DNA of 64,000 nucleotides from the NCBI GenBank assembly GCA_910579455.1, contig CAJTUT010000005.1, forward strand, positions 1 to 64,000. The letters are read 5' to 3'. Shown here in pieces: positions 43,792-52,143 of this stretch; positions within the stretch are counted from its first letter, which is position 1, and every line of letters begins with the position of its first letter. The notes under the pieces were generated by a model. That model had not been told where the DNA came from, did no database searches, and worked only from the letters and a program-made list of their open reading frames with translations. The position numbers and the translations under genes are program-made. Source of the stretch: an uncultured Bacilli bacterium (lineage in GTDB: Bacteria; Bacillota_I; Bacilli_A; RF39; UBA660).

Positions 43792-44745
43792 ATGAAAAAA
43801 GAAATATTAGATTTTTATTTAAAAACAAGTGTTTATACAAATTATTATCCATTTGAAGAATATTATAAATCCCTACCAGATGATATGGGAACTCTTACTA
43901 ATTTGCTTCATCATCAAGTAATTCATAGAAGTGAATTAATTAGAAGTTATCTAAACAGCCCTAGTAAGTATGATAGTGAGATTGAACTAAAGAAAATAAA
44001 AGAAGAGTTTCCTTGGTATAGGAATCGATGTGACGATGATATTTTATTAACTGCTCCAGCGATCACAGCAGAATTATTTCGTCAAGATCCTAGGGGATTT
44101 GTAATAGGTAGAGAGATTAAAGATAAAGTAGTAATTACCTGTAGATATGTCTCAGTCCTACTTACATCTATTTTAAAAGCTAAGGGTATTCCAGCAAGAT
44201 GTAGAAGTGGATATGCTGACTATTTTTTAAAAAAAAGGGATCATATTTATTATGATCATTGGATAGTTCAATATTATAATGGATATGAAAAAAGATGGGT
44301 AAATGTCGATAGTGATAATGACTATAAGACAGATTTTGATCAATGTGATATTCCAAATAATGAGTTTAAGTGGATTGCCCAAGTTTGGTTAGACGTAAGG
44401 GAGGGAAAAGATAATCATGAAAATTATATTCATGGAAGGCATCTGAATGGATTAGATCATTTAGCCTATGCCCTATTTTTTGACTTTCATGCTCTGATGA
44501 ATGATGAAATATCTTACTTATTTTTTCCAACAATGATTGATGAAAAAAAAGAATTTTTTAATTTATCAGAAGAGAATTTACAAAAACTTGATGAGTTAGC
44601 AAGACTCATGTTAGATCCAGATAAAAATTTTGATGAATTAAGATATTTATTTAGAAATGATAAATGGTTAAGAGTTATTAATACACCACTTTTAGGGGAT
44701 GAAGATCATTTAGAATTAGAGGAAGCTGACAAATTTAAAGGATGA
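43792..44745 (+). CDS. Transglutaminase-like superfamily protein
   Basis: A 317-residue cytoplasmic protein with a papain-type transglutaminase core. The catalytic triad is visible: Cys in VITCRYVSVLLTSILKAKGI, His in YYDHWIVQYY, and Asp in RWVNVDSDND. A bacterial family of this type acts as protease or amidase; the substrate is unknown. There is no signal peptide. The ATG at 43792 is used because it is preceded by TTGAGGAG; an in-frame TTG upstream lies inside that ribosome site. A terminator overlaps its 3' end, so it is transcribed alone. Confidence 0.8.
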   Translation: MKKEILDFYLKTSVYTNYYPFEEYYKSLPDDMGTLTNLLHHQVIHRSELIRSYLNSPSKYDSEIELKKIKEEFPWYRNRCDDDILLTAPAITAELFRQDPRGFVIGREIKDKVVITCRYVSVLLTSILKAKGIPARCRSGYADYFLKKRDHIYYDHWIVQYYNGYEKRWVNVDSDNDYKTDFDQCDIPNNEFKWIAQVWLDVREGKDNHENYIHGRHLNGLDHLAYALFFDFHALMNDEISYLFFPTMIDEKKEFFNLSEENLQKLDELARLMLDPDKNFDELRYLFRNDKWLRVINTPLLGDEDHLELEEADKFKG

Positions 44746-44759
44746 AATGTCAGTTTTTC
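44726..44759 (+). terminator. Terminator of the transglutaminase-like gene
   Basis: CTGACA pairs with TGTCAG and is followed by five T residues. Confidence 0.65.
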
Positions 44760-44798
44760 TAACTTTAAATATGATGGTTTAAGTTTGGGGGATAATGT

Positions 44799-46649
44799 AT
44801 GCAACAAACTTCTGAAGTTTATTTAACAGAAAAATATGTATCAAAAGAAAAGTGGGAAAAGTTAATCAAAGTTATAGCAAAATATAATGGAACACTAAAA
44901 TCTTTTCAAATAATCGTAGAGCTTTCTAATCAAAAAATAAAATATTATTTAAAAACAAAATGTAATCTTCCACCTTCTATAAATAATTTATCTTCCTTTT
45001 TAATCAAACCGGTTAGGAAAAAAAATAATTCTAGAATTCAACAATCAATTCCATTTTTTATATCTGCCAATAGCAATTTTTTTCATATTTTAGAGACATT
45101 AGAAGTAAAACAAAAAGGAAGGGTTTCTTATATTGAGATCCATTTTAGAAAATTATATCAAGATTGTATTAAAACAAGAACTTATTTATATTTAGAAAAA
45201 AATCATCAAGTAACAAGGCATAGAGTTTTTTGTTGTATACCTACTAGTATCCTATCTTTAGATTTTTCAAAAAATACAAGATATCTTTATCAATCAGCAC
45301 CAAAATATTTAGATATTAGTAAGATTATGCATCTTTTAAGTAGTGATTCTACTTCTTCCATTTTAAATGTAGATACTTTTCCTTATTTACAAGGAAAATT
45401 TTATTTAAATCAAAATCATTATAATTTTGATAAACATTCGATTATTATAGGTTCTAGTGGCTGTGGAAAGTCAAAATTTATTAGTTTATTCATCAATAAT
45501 ATAAGAAAAAATAGAAAAACCTATCAAAAATATAAAGTTGTTCTAATAGATCCCCATGCATCCTTAGAAAAGGATATTGGGGGAATCGGAAAAGTAATTG
45601 ATTTTCAGGCATCAGAAGATAGTATTGATTTATTTCAAGATAAAAGTGAAGATGTAGTATCTCAAGCAGAACTATTATTGGAACTGTTTCAATCTTTAAT
45701 TTGTGATCAATATAATTCAAAATTAGAAAGACTATTAAGACATAGTATCCATCTTCTTTTAATTGGAAATTGTTTTAATTTTACTAACTTAAGAAAAATT
45801 ATTTTAGATAGTGAATATAGAATAGAAATTTTAAATCAGTCAAAAAACAAAATTCCATTTAGTATTACTTCTTTTTTCTTAGCAGATTTTAATGATTTAA
45901 AAACAAAATCTTATGGAGAAGCAATATCCCCATTGATTGCTTTTTTAGATGAAATGGAAATGATTCCAGTTTTTAATAATCAAAACAATTCTCATCACCT
46001 AAAAAAAGTAATTGATGATAATTTTTTAACTTTATTTTCCTTAGATAGAACTAAACTAGGTGATAAAGTAACCAAAACAATTTCAGGATTGATCATGCAA
46101 CAGCTACTTCTGTTAGCTCAAAGCTATCAAATAGATTCTCATGTCATCTTTATCATTGATGAAATTTCAACTGTAGAAAATCCAATACTTCCTAGATTTT
46201 TATCAGAAGCTAGAAAATATAACCTATCTTTAGTTTTAGCAGGACAGTACTTTAATCAAATCTCAAATAGCTTAAAAGATGCTATATTTTCCAATGTTTG
46301 TAATTATTATATATTTAGAACTTCAAAGATGGATGCTAGGGTATTAGTAGACAACTTTAATATGAAAATACCATTAGAAGATAATGATGATAAAAAAATG
46401 AAATTATTAACCGATCTAAAAGCAAGAGAATGTGTGGTAAGAATAGATGCCAATGGAACACTGCTTCCAGCATTTAAAGCAAGAACTCTAGATTTTAAAA
46501 GTATCCCTAGAATCACTAGGAATAAAGAAAATGTATTAGAAAAGTCACAACAAAAAGAATTAAAAGATTTTAAATTTAATTTAGGTCAAGTTGATTTAAA
46601 GAGTATTTTAATATCAAATTCTTCTAGTAGAAAGGAGATAAAAAAATGA
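44799..46649 (+). CDS. HerA/VirD4-like ATPase of an unassigned two-gene unit
   Basis: A 616-residue P-loop ATPase. Residues 1-200 are a unique helical/beta region without recognised motifs. The motor has Walker A SIIIGSSGCGKSKFISLF (about 220-236), VVLIDPHA after the first strand, Walker B VIFIIDEIS, and an arginine-finger region with SEARKYNLSLVLAGQYFNQI and YYIFRTSKMDARVLVDNFN. This pattern is that of HerA/FtsK/TraG-type hexameric pumps and the type IV coupling ATPases. No membrane anchor is seen. The stop codon overlaps the start of the next gene by four bases. No relaxase, nuclease or other transfer gene is nearby, so a conjugation role is not supported. Confidence 0.8.
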   Translation: MQQTSEVYLTEKYVSKEKWEKLIKVIAKYNGTLKSFQIIVELSNQKIKYYLKTKCNLPPSINNLSSFLIKPVRKKNNSRIQQSIPFFISANSNFFHILETLEVKQKGRVSYIEIHFRKLYQDCIKTRTYLYLEKNHQVTRHRVFCCIPTSILSLDFSKNTRYLYQSAPKYLDISKIMHLLSSDSTSSILNVDTFPYLQGKFYLNQNHYNFDKHSIIIGSSGCGKSKFISLFINNIRKNRKTYQKYKVVLIDPHASLEKDIGGIGKVIDFQASEDSIDLFQDKSEDVVSQAELLLELFQSLICDQYNSKLERLLRHSIHLLLIGNCFNFTNLRKIILDSEYRIEILNQSKNKIPFSITSFFLADFNDLKTKSYGEAISPLIAFLDEMEMIPVFNNQNNSHHLKKVIDDNFLTLFSLDRTKLGDKVTKTISGLIMQQLLLLAQSYQIDSHVIFIIDEISTVENPILPRFLSEARKYNLSLVLAGQYFNQISNSLKDAIFSNVCNYYIFRTSKMDARVLVDNFNMKIPLEDNDDKKMKLLTDLKARECVVRIDANGTLLPAFKARTLDFKSIPRITRNKENVLEKSQQKELKDFKFNLGQVDLKSILISNSSSRKEIKK

Positions 46650-47344
46650 GTGATGAAAAAACATTAGAAATAGTAAATAAGATTTTTAAAAATGTATTTG
46701 GAAGGGAAAATCATAATTCGTTAGATGAAATATTAGAAAAATTTGCCTTTGATATCAAACTACCAAAAAAAGTAAGAGACTCTGTTACCAATGAAATTAC
46801 TTGGGCAGACTCTATCAATAGTGGAAAATATATCACTTTAGAAAATATGCAAGCGAAAGATCAAAAAGATGGTTGGATGGTAGAAAAAAGAGAAGTAAAT
46901 AATTTAGAAGATTTAGTTAGAATCTGGAATAGTATTAATTTAACGACAACAGAAAGAGTTTATGATTCAGAAAATGTTGCTAAAAGTGATACCATTTATG
47001 GATGTGAAAATGTTTATAGATCAACCGATTGCAGGGGTTCTAAAAATATGATTTTTTGTGACTCCTGCGGATCAAGCGAATTTCTATTAGCATCTCAAAG
47101 AAGTGGATCTTCAAGTTTTTGTATTAGAACAGATGATTCTAAAGATTGTAGTAATAGTTATAATGTAGTCTGTTCTAACAAAATTATGAATTCGTTCTTT
47201 ATTCAAGATTGTTTTGATTTATATGAATGTATCTTTTGTTCTCATATAGCAAGTAAAAAATATTGCATTGCCAATATGCAGTTTGAGGAAGAAGAATATT
47301 TTTTAATCAAAAATTCTATTATAGATTGGATTTTAAATTCTTAA
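46646..47344 (+). CDS. Cysteine-rich repeat protein partnered with the ATPase
   Basis: A 232-residue protein. Residues 1-100 are a helical domain with EITWADSINSGKYITLENMQ. Residues 105-215 hold 11 cysteines in short asparagine/serine-rich repeats (YGCENVYRSTDCRGSKNMIF, DCSNSYNVVCSNKIMNSF, CFDLYECIFCSHIASKKYC), suggesting a beta-solenoid with metal-binding or stacked Cys sides. The tail IANMQFEEEEYFLIKN resembles cysteine-repeat proteins I recall from Candidate Phyla Radiation genomes. It overlaps the ATPase gene by four bases and ends the unit. Function unknown; zinc or Fe-S binding is possible. Confidence 0.65.
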   Translation: MSDEKTLEIVNKIFKNVFGRENHNSLDEILEKFAFDIKLPKKVRDSVTNEITWADSINSGKYITLENMQAKDQKDGWMVEKREVNNLEDLVRIWNSINLTTTERVYDSENVAKSDTIYGCENVYRSTDCRGSKNMIFCDSCGSSEFLLASQRSGSSSFCIRTDDSKDCSNSYNVVCSNKIMNSFFIQDCFDLYECIFCSHIASKKYCIANMQFEEEEYFLIKNSIIDWILNS

Positions 47345-47350
47345 AATAGA

Positions 47351-47390
47351 AAAAGAGGATGATTCTAAAAGATTTTCTTCTCTTTTTTTT
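47351..47390 (+). terminator. Terminator of the ATPase/cysteine-rich unit
   Basis: AAAAGAGGA pairs with TTCTCTTTT (one G-T pair), then eight T residues. Confidence 0.65.
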
Positions 47391-47399
47391 GTTTTATGC

Positions 47400-47405
47400 T
47401 ATAAT
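47400..47405 (+). promoter_or_regulatory. Extended -10 promoter of mnmE
   Basis: ATGCTATAAT is an extended -10 (TGC-TATAAT) 25 bases before the mnmE start. The -35 region overlaps the preceding T tract and is poor. Confidence 0.5.
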
Positions 47406-47429
47406 ATAGGAGATTTAGGAAGTGGTAGA

Positions 47430-48785
47430 ATGGATGATAATATTGTTGCAATAGCAACCTCTTTAGGAGTGGGTGCTATCTCTATTATTAGATTAAGTGG
47501 AAAAGAAGTCATAAAGATTACAAATTCAATTTTTAAGGGAAAAAATTTAGAAAGAGTGAACTCCCATACCATAAATTATGGATATATTGTAGATCAAGAA
47601 GAAGTAATTGATGAAGTACTAGTATCTGTGATGAAGGCTCCTAAAACATATACCAAGGAAGATATTATAGAAATTAATTGTCATGGAGGAATTGCCACAA
47701 CGAATAGAATATTAGAACTAATCTTAACAAAAGATGTACGTCTAGCTGAACCAGGAGAATTTACTAAAAGAGCTTTTTTAAATGGAAGAATTGATTTAAC
47801 AGAGTCAGAAGCAGTGATGGATTTATTAGAAAGTAAAACAGAAAGTGCAAGACATTTAGCAATATCAAACATTCAAGGAAAGACCCATGAAATGGTAGAG
47901 GATTTTAGAAATAGACTGAAAGATTTACTCTCATCTATAGAAGTCAATATTGATTATCCAGAATATCATGATATTGAGATTATAACAGTAGATAAAATAA
48001 AAGGACAAGTAAAACAGATGAAACAAGAATTAGAGATCATTATAAAGGAATCAAAAAATACAAAAGTATTAAAGGAAGGAATTTATACTTTAATTATTGG
48101 AAGACCTAATGTTGGAAAAAGTAGTCTTTTAAACCAATTTTTAGAAGAAGAAAAAGCAATTGTAACCAATATTCCAGGGACAACAAGGGATATGATAGAA
48201 GGACAAGTCATATTAAATGGAATCTCTTTGAATATGATAGATACTGCTGGGGTTAGGAAAACAACGGATCAAGTAGAAAAAATAGGGGTAGAAAAAAGTT
48301 TATCATTAATCAAACAGGCAGATTTAGTAATTGTTGTTTTAAATGGATCAGAAGCTTTGACAAAGGAAGATCAATATATTTTAGAAAAAACAAAGGAAAA
48401 AAACACTATTGTAGTAATTAATAAAAATGATTTAGAACAAAAATTAAAAACAGAAAAATTAAATGATTTTACATTAGTAAGTACTAATACCAATCATATA
48501 AAAGGAATTCAACCTCTAAAAGATAAAATAATAGAATTATTTGAATTAGATAAAATCAGTTCGAAAGACTATATTTATTTTTCAAATATAAGACAAATAT
48601 CAAAGGCAAAAGAAGCCCATCAAAAATTAATAGAAGTAGAAGAGGGAATAGAAAACAAGTTACCAATTGATATGATCGAGATAGATTTAAAAGCATGTTT
48701 TGATTTTTTAGGAGAAATTATAGGAAAAACATATAGTGATGAAATTATCGATCATTTATTTGAAAAGTTTTGTGTAGGAAAGTAG
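47430..48785 (+). CDS. mnmE: tRNA modification GTPase MnmE
   Basis: With MnmG forms the enzyme adding 5-carboxymethylaminomethyl to U34 of several tRNAs. The 451 residues have the N-terminal folate-binding domain (GVGAISIIRLSG, INCHGG, AEPGEFTKRAFLNGRIDL), a helical domain, the G domain with IGRPNVGKSSLL, TTRD, DTAG and NKND, and the C-terminal FCVGK with the catalytic cysteine. It is one of the conserved rightward-arm genes, here separated from jag by the accessory segment. Confidence 0.97.
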   Translation: MDDNIVAIATSLGVGAISIIRLSGKEVIKITNSIFKGKNLERVNSHTINYGYIVDQEEVIDEVLVSVMKAPKTYTKEDIIEINCHGGIATTNRILELILTKDVRLAEPGEFTKRAFLNGRIDLTESEAVMDLLESKTESARHLAISNIQGKTHEMVEDFRNRLKDLLSSIEVNIDYPEYHDIEIITVDKIKGQVKQMKQELEIIIKESKNTKVLKEGIYTLIIGRPNVGKSSLLNQFLEEEKAIVTNIPGTTRDMIEGQVILNGISLNMIDTAGVRKTTDQVEKIGVEKSLSLIKQADLVIVVLNGSEALTKEDQYILEKTKEKNTIVVINKNDLEQKLKTEKLNDFTLVSTNTNHIKGIQPLKDKIIELFELDKISSKDYIYFSNIRQISKAKEAHQKLIEVEEGIENKLPIDMIEIDLKACFDFLGEIIGKTYSDEIIDHLFEKFCVGK

Positions 48786-48792
48786 GAAAGAT

Positions 48793-49455
48793 ATGAAAAT
48801 AGCGGTTATTGAACGTATCGAAATGGATTTAGAAAGAGATCCATTTAACAGGAGACTTTTTTTAAGTAGTCATTTTCAAGATCTATTTGAAAAATTAAAT
48901 ATTTTGTGGATTCCAATTGTGTCAGACAAGTTTTCCAAGGAGATATGTGCAATGTGTGATGGTTTATTAGTAACTGGAAGTGCAAATGATGTTCATCCTA
49001 AATATTATAATGAACAGGTATTAAAAGGGAAAGAATACATCCATGATGAATTTCCAATAGTAAAAAAGGCTGTTGAAGTTTTTTCTAAAAATAATAAGCC
49101 AATACTAGGTATTTGTGCAGGAATACAAGAAATAAATGTAGTATATGGTGGAACATTAAATCAACATATTGGGAATCATGATTTAAAAGAAGGGGAATAT
49201 CATAAAATAGAAATTAAAAAAGACTCACTATTATATGACATATATAAAAAAGAAGGTATAGAGGTAAATTCCTATCATAAGCAATCGATTAAAAAGGTAG
49301 CACCTGGATTTAAAGTAGGAGCAATTAGTAGTGATGGAGTAATAGAAGAAATAGAAAAAGAAAATGTCATAGCAGTCCAGTGGCATCCAGAAGTAGTATA
49401 TGATATGAAATTATTTGAGAAATTTATCAATATGTGTAAAGAAAGTAGTGATTAG
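48793..49455 (+). CDS. Class I glutamine amidotransferase (peptidase C26 type)
   Basis: A 220-residue gamma-glutamyl hydrolase-type amidotransferase. The nucleophile is in ILGICAGIQEIN, and the His-Glu pair in IAVQWHPEVVYD; VNSYHKQSI is a PuuD-family feature. Likely substrates are gamma-glutamyl compounds such as gamma-glutamyl-GABA or folylpolyglutamate. It sits between mnmE and mnmG, which are usually adjacent, and is separated from mnmG by a single base, so it has joined the tRNA-modification operon. Confidence 0.85.
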   Translation: MKIAVIERIEMDLERDPFNRRLFLSSHFQDLFEKLNILWIPIVSDKFSKEICAMCDGLLVTGSANDVHPKYYNEQVLKGKEYIHDEFPIVKKAVEVFSKNNKPILGICAGIQEINVVYGGTLNQHIGNHDLKEGEYHKIEIKKDSLLYDIYKKEGIEVNSYHKQSIKKVAPGFKVGAISSDGVIEEIEKENVIAVQWHPEVVYDMKLFEKFINMCKESSD

Positions 49456-49456
49456 A

Positions 49457-51337
49457 ATGAAGTATGAAGTAGTTGTAGTAGGAGGGGGGCATGCTGGATG
49501 TGAAGCATCCCTTGCAACATCAAGAAAAGGACATAAGACTTTATTAATTACAGGAAATATAAAAAATATTGCAGATATGCCTTGTAATCCTTCCATAGGA
49601 GGACCGGCTAAAGGAATTGTCGTAAGAGAAATTGATGCTTTAGGTGGAGAAATGGGAAAATGTGCAGATAAAGGGGCAATTCAAGTAAAAATGCTAAATA
49701 CCAAAAAAGGTCCTGCTGTACAAGCCTTACGTGCCCAAGAGGATAAACATATTTATCCAAAAGAAATGTTAAAAGTTCTAAATAATCAAGAAAATTTAGA
49801 GATAAAAGAGGCAATAGTAGAACATTTAATAGTAGATAATCAAAAGATAAGGGGTATTATATTAGAAACTGGTGAAGAAATAGAATCAGATATCGTAATA
49901 TTAACGACAGGAACTTATTTAAAGGGAAGTATATTAGTAGGAGATAAGAAAACACCAGGTGGCCCCCATGGAGAAAGGGAATCTAAATTTTTATCGGATG
50001 ACTTAAAAGCACTAGGGTTTAAGATTCTACGATTAAAAACAGGGACTCCTCCAAGAATAGATATAAATAGTATTGATTACAAAAAAACAAGCTTAGAACC
50101 AGGGGATGATCAAAAGTTAACCTTTTCCTATGACAATAAAGCTTATTATGACTATAAAAACCAAGTGCCATGTCATTTAATTTATACAAATGAATGTACT
50201 CATCAAATAATCAAAAAGCATCTAAAAGAATCTTCTATGTATGGAGGTCATGTAGAAGGTGTTGGACCAAGATATTGTCCATCAATTGAAGATAAAGTAG
50301 TAAGATTTTTTGATAAAGAACGTCATCAATTATTTTTAGAACCAGAAAGTAATATAAAAGAGGACAAAGAATATGGGAATACAATCTATATTCAGGGTTT
50401 TTCAACGAGTATGCCAGAAAAAGTTCAAGAACAAATGGTTCATAGTTTAAGTGGTTTAGAACATGCCAAAATATTAAAATATGCCTATGCAATAGAATAT
50501 GATGCCATTGACTCAAAACAATTAAAACAAAGCTTAGAAACAAAATTAGTAGAGAATTTATTTACGGCAGGACAAATAAATGGAACAAGTGGTTATGAAG
50601 AAGCAGCGGGCCAAGGTTTAATCGCGGGAATTAATGCAGCATTAAAATTAGAGGGAAAAGATCCGTTAATATTAAAAAGAAATGAGGCATATATCGGGGT
50701 ATTAATTGATGATTTAGTAATCAAAGGGGTAAAAGACCCTTATAGATTGTTGACTTCCCGTGCAGAATATCGCCTACTCCTACGACATGACAACGCAGAT
50801 ATAAGACTTAGAGATTATGGATACCAAATTGGCTTAATTAATCAAGAAACTTATCAAAATTTTATAGAAAAAAAGAGGCAAATAGAAGAAGTTTATCAGA
50901 AACTAAAAGATATTAGAATAACTCCTAAAAAAGAAATCAATGAGTATTTAGAAAATATAGGAAGTAGTACACTAAAAGATGGAATTAGCCTTTATGAATT
51001 ATTAAAGCGTCCAGAGATTTCAGTGGATGATATAAAACACTTTATAAAGTTAGATTATAGTCTAGAAGTATTAGAACAGGTAGAGATTAATACAAGATAT
51101 GAAGGGTATATAAAGAAAGCATTAAAAGATGCAGAAAAGATGTTAAATCTGGAAAATAAAAAGATACCAGAAAACATAAATTATGAAAATATACCGAATA
51201 TTGCTAGTGAAGCAAAACAAAAACTATCAGAAATTAGACCAACTACTATTGGACAAGCATCACGCATTAGTGGAGTAAATCCTGCTGATATTTCTATTTT
51301 GATGGTTTATTTAAGAAAGAATGGTCATGATGAATAA
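49457..51337 (+). CDS. mnmG: tRNA uridine-5-carboxymethylaminomethyl modification enzyme MnmG
   Basis: The FAD/NADH partner of MnmE. The 626 residues start with the dinucleotide-binding motif VVVVGGGHAGCEAS, followed by MPCNPSIGGPAKGIVVREID, TGTYLKGSILVG, the FTAGQINGTSGYEEAAGQG stretch, LTSRAEYRLLLRHDNAD and the C-terminal IRPTTIGQASRISGVNPADI. The ATG at 49457 is the natural start; an extended frame upstream runs through the preceding gene. Only a weak ribosome site is visible, in keeping with coupling. Confidence 0.97.
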   Translation: MKYEVVVVGGGHAGCEASLATSRKGHKTLLITGNIKNIADMPCNPSIGGPAKGIVVREIDALGGEMGKCADKGAIQVKMLNTKKGPAVQALRAQEDKHIYPKEMLKVLNNQENLEIKEAIVEHLIVDNQKIRGIILETGEEIESDIVILTTGTYLKGSILVGDKKTPGGPHGERESKFLSDDLKALGFKILRLKTGTPPRIDINSIDYKKTSLEPGDDQKLTFSYDNKAYYDYKNQVPCHLIYTNECTHQIIKKHLKESSMYGGHVEGVGPRYCPSIEDKVVRFFDKERHQLFLEPESNIKEDKEYGNTIYIQGFSTSMPEKVQEQMVHSLSGLEHAKILKYAYAIEYDAIDSKQLKQSLETKLVENLFTAGQINGTSGYEEAAGQGLIAGINAALKLEGKDPLILKRNEAYIGVLIDDLVIKGVKDPYRLLTSRAEYRLLLRHDNADIRLRDYGYQIGLINQETYQNFIEKKRQIEEVYQKLKDIRITPKKEINEYLENIGSSTLKDGISLYELLKRPEISVDDIKHFIKLDYSLEVLEQVEINTRYEGYIKKALKDAEKMLNLENKKIPENINYENIPNIASEAKQKLSEIRPTTIGQASRISGVNPADISILMVYLRKNGHDE

Positions 51338-51971
51338 AGAAGAATTTGAAGAAGAAGTAAAGAATTTAGGAATAAATTTAAATGAAGAACAAAAAGAACA
51401 ATTAGAAAAGTTTTATGAAATATTAATTGAAGAAAATAAAAAAATCAATTTAACTAGAATTATAGAAAAAGAAGATGTCTATCTAAAACATTTCTATGAT
51501 AGTTTAACCATTGTTAAAGAAACAAATTTAAAAGAAGTAAAAACCTTATGTGATGTAGGTAGTGGAGCAGGGTTACCTGGAATTGTATTAAAAATTATTT
51601 ATCCTCATTTAAAAGTAACATTACTAGACTCACTATTAAAAAGAGTAAATTATTTAAATGAAAGCATAAAAAAATTAAAATTAGAAAATATAGAAGCAAT
51701 CCATACAAGAAGTGAAAATTATCAAGGACAGTTCGATGTAGTAACATCAAGAGCAGTGGCTAATCTAAAAAAATTAATTCCTTGGTGCATTCATTTAGTA
51801 AAAGAGAACGGAATGTTTATTGCCATGAAGGGAAATATAGAGGAAGAAACAATAGATATCAACCAACTATTAAAAAAATATCATTGTGAAATAAAAAAGA
51901 TTAATAAATTTGTATTACCCAAGGAAAACAGCAATAGAGCCTTAGTAGTGATTAAAAAAAGTAACCATTAG
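51321..51971 (+). CDS. rsmG: 16S rRNA (guanine527-N7)-methyltransferase RsmG
   Basis: Methylates G527 of 16S rRNA with SAM. The 216 residues include NLTRIIEKEDVYLKHFYDSL, the SAM motif CDVGSGAGLPGIVLKI, and VTSRAVANLKKLIPWC. The start overlaps the mnmG end by 17 bases. Two further ATG codons lie at 51327 and 51330, and the true one is unclear. Directly downstream in Bacillus is noc; here a 3.5-kb sigma-like gene intervenes. Confidence 0.95.
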   Translation: MVMMNKEEFEEEVKNLGINLNEEQKEQLEKFYEILIEENKKINLTRIIEKEDVYLKHFYDSLTIVKETNLKEVKTLCDVGSGAGLPGIVLKIIYPHLKVTLLDSLLKRVNYLNESIKKLKLENIEAIHTRSENYQGQFDVVTSRAVANLKKLIPWCIHLVKENGMFIAMKGNIEEETIDINQLLKKYHCEIKKINKFVLPKENSNRALVVIKKSNH

Positions 51972-52143
51972 GATAAATATTTAATATTATAGTGATATAG
52001 AAATTAGAGATTATCCATAGAAGTCAATAAAGAATAGATCAATTATAAGAAAAAGATAAATGGTATTCATCATTATATGTATCAAGAAACAAATTATTTA
52101 TTAGTTACAAAAGGAATATTACTAAAAGTATCGTAGATTAGAG

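Noticed and set aside
44799..47344. A conjugative element or phage around the HerA/VirD4-like ATPase
   Set aside because: No relaxase, integrase, attachment repeats, mating-pair proteins or phage genes are present in the flanks.
50235..50543. Minus-strand frame inside mnmG
   Set aside because: A shadow of MnmG in AT-rich sequence; hydrophobic and histidine-rich composition is a by-product of the opposite strand.
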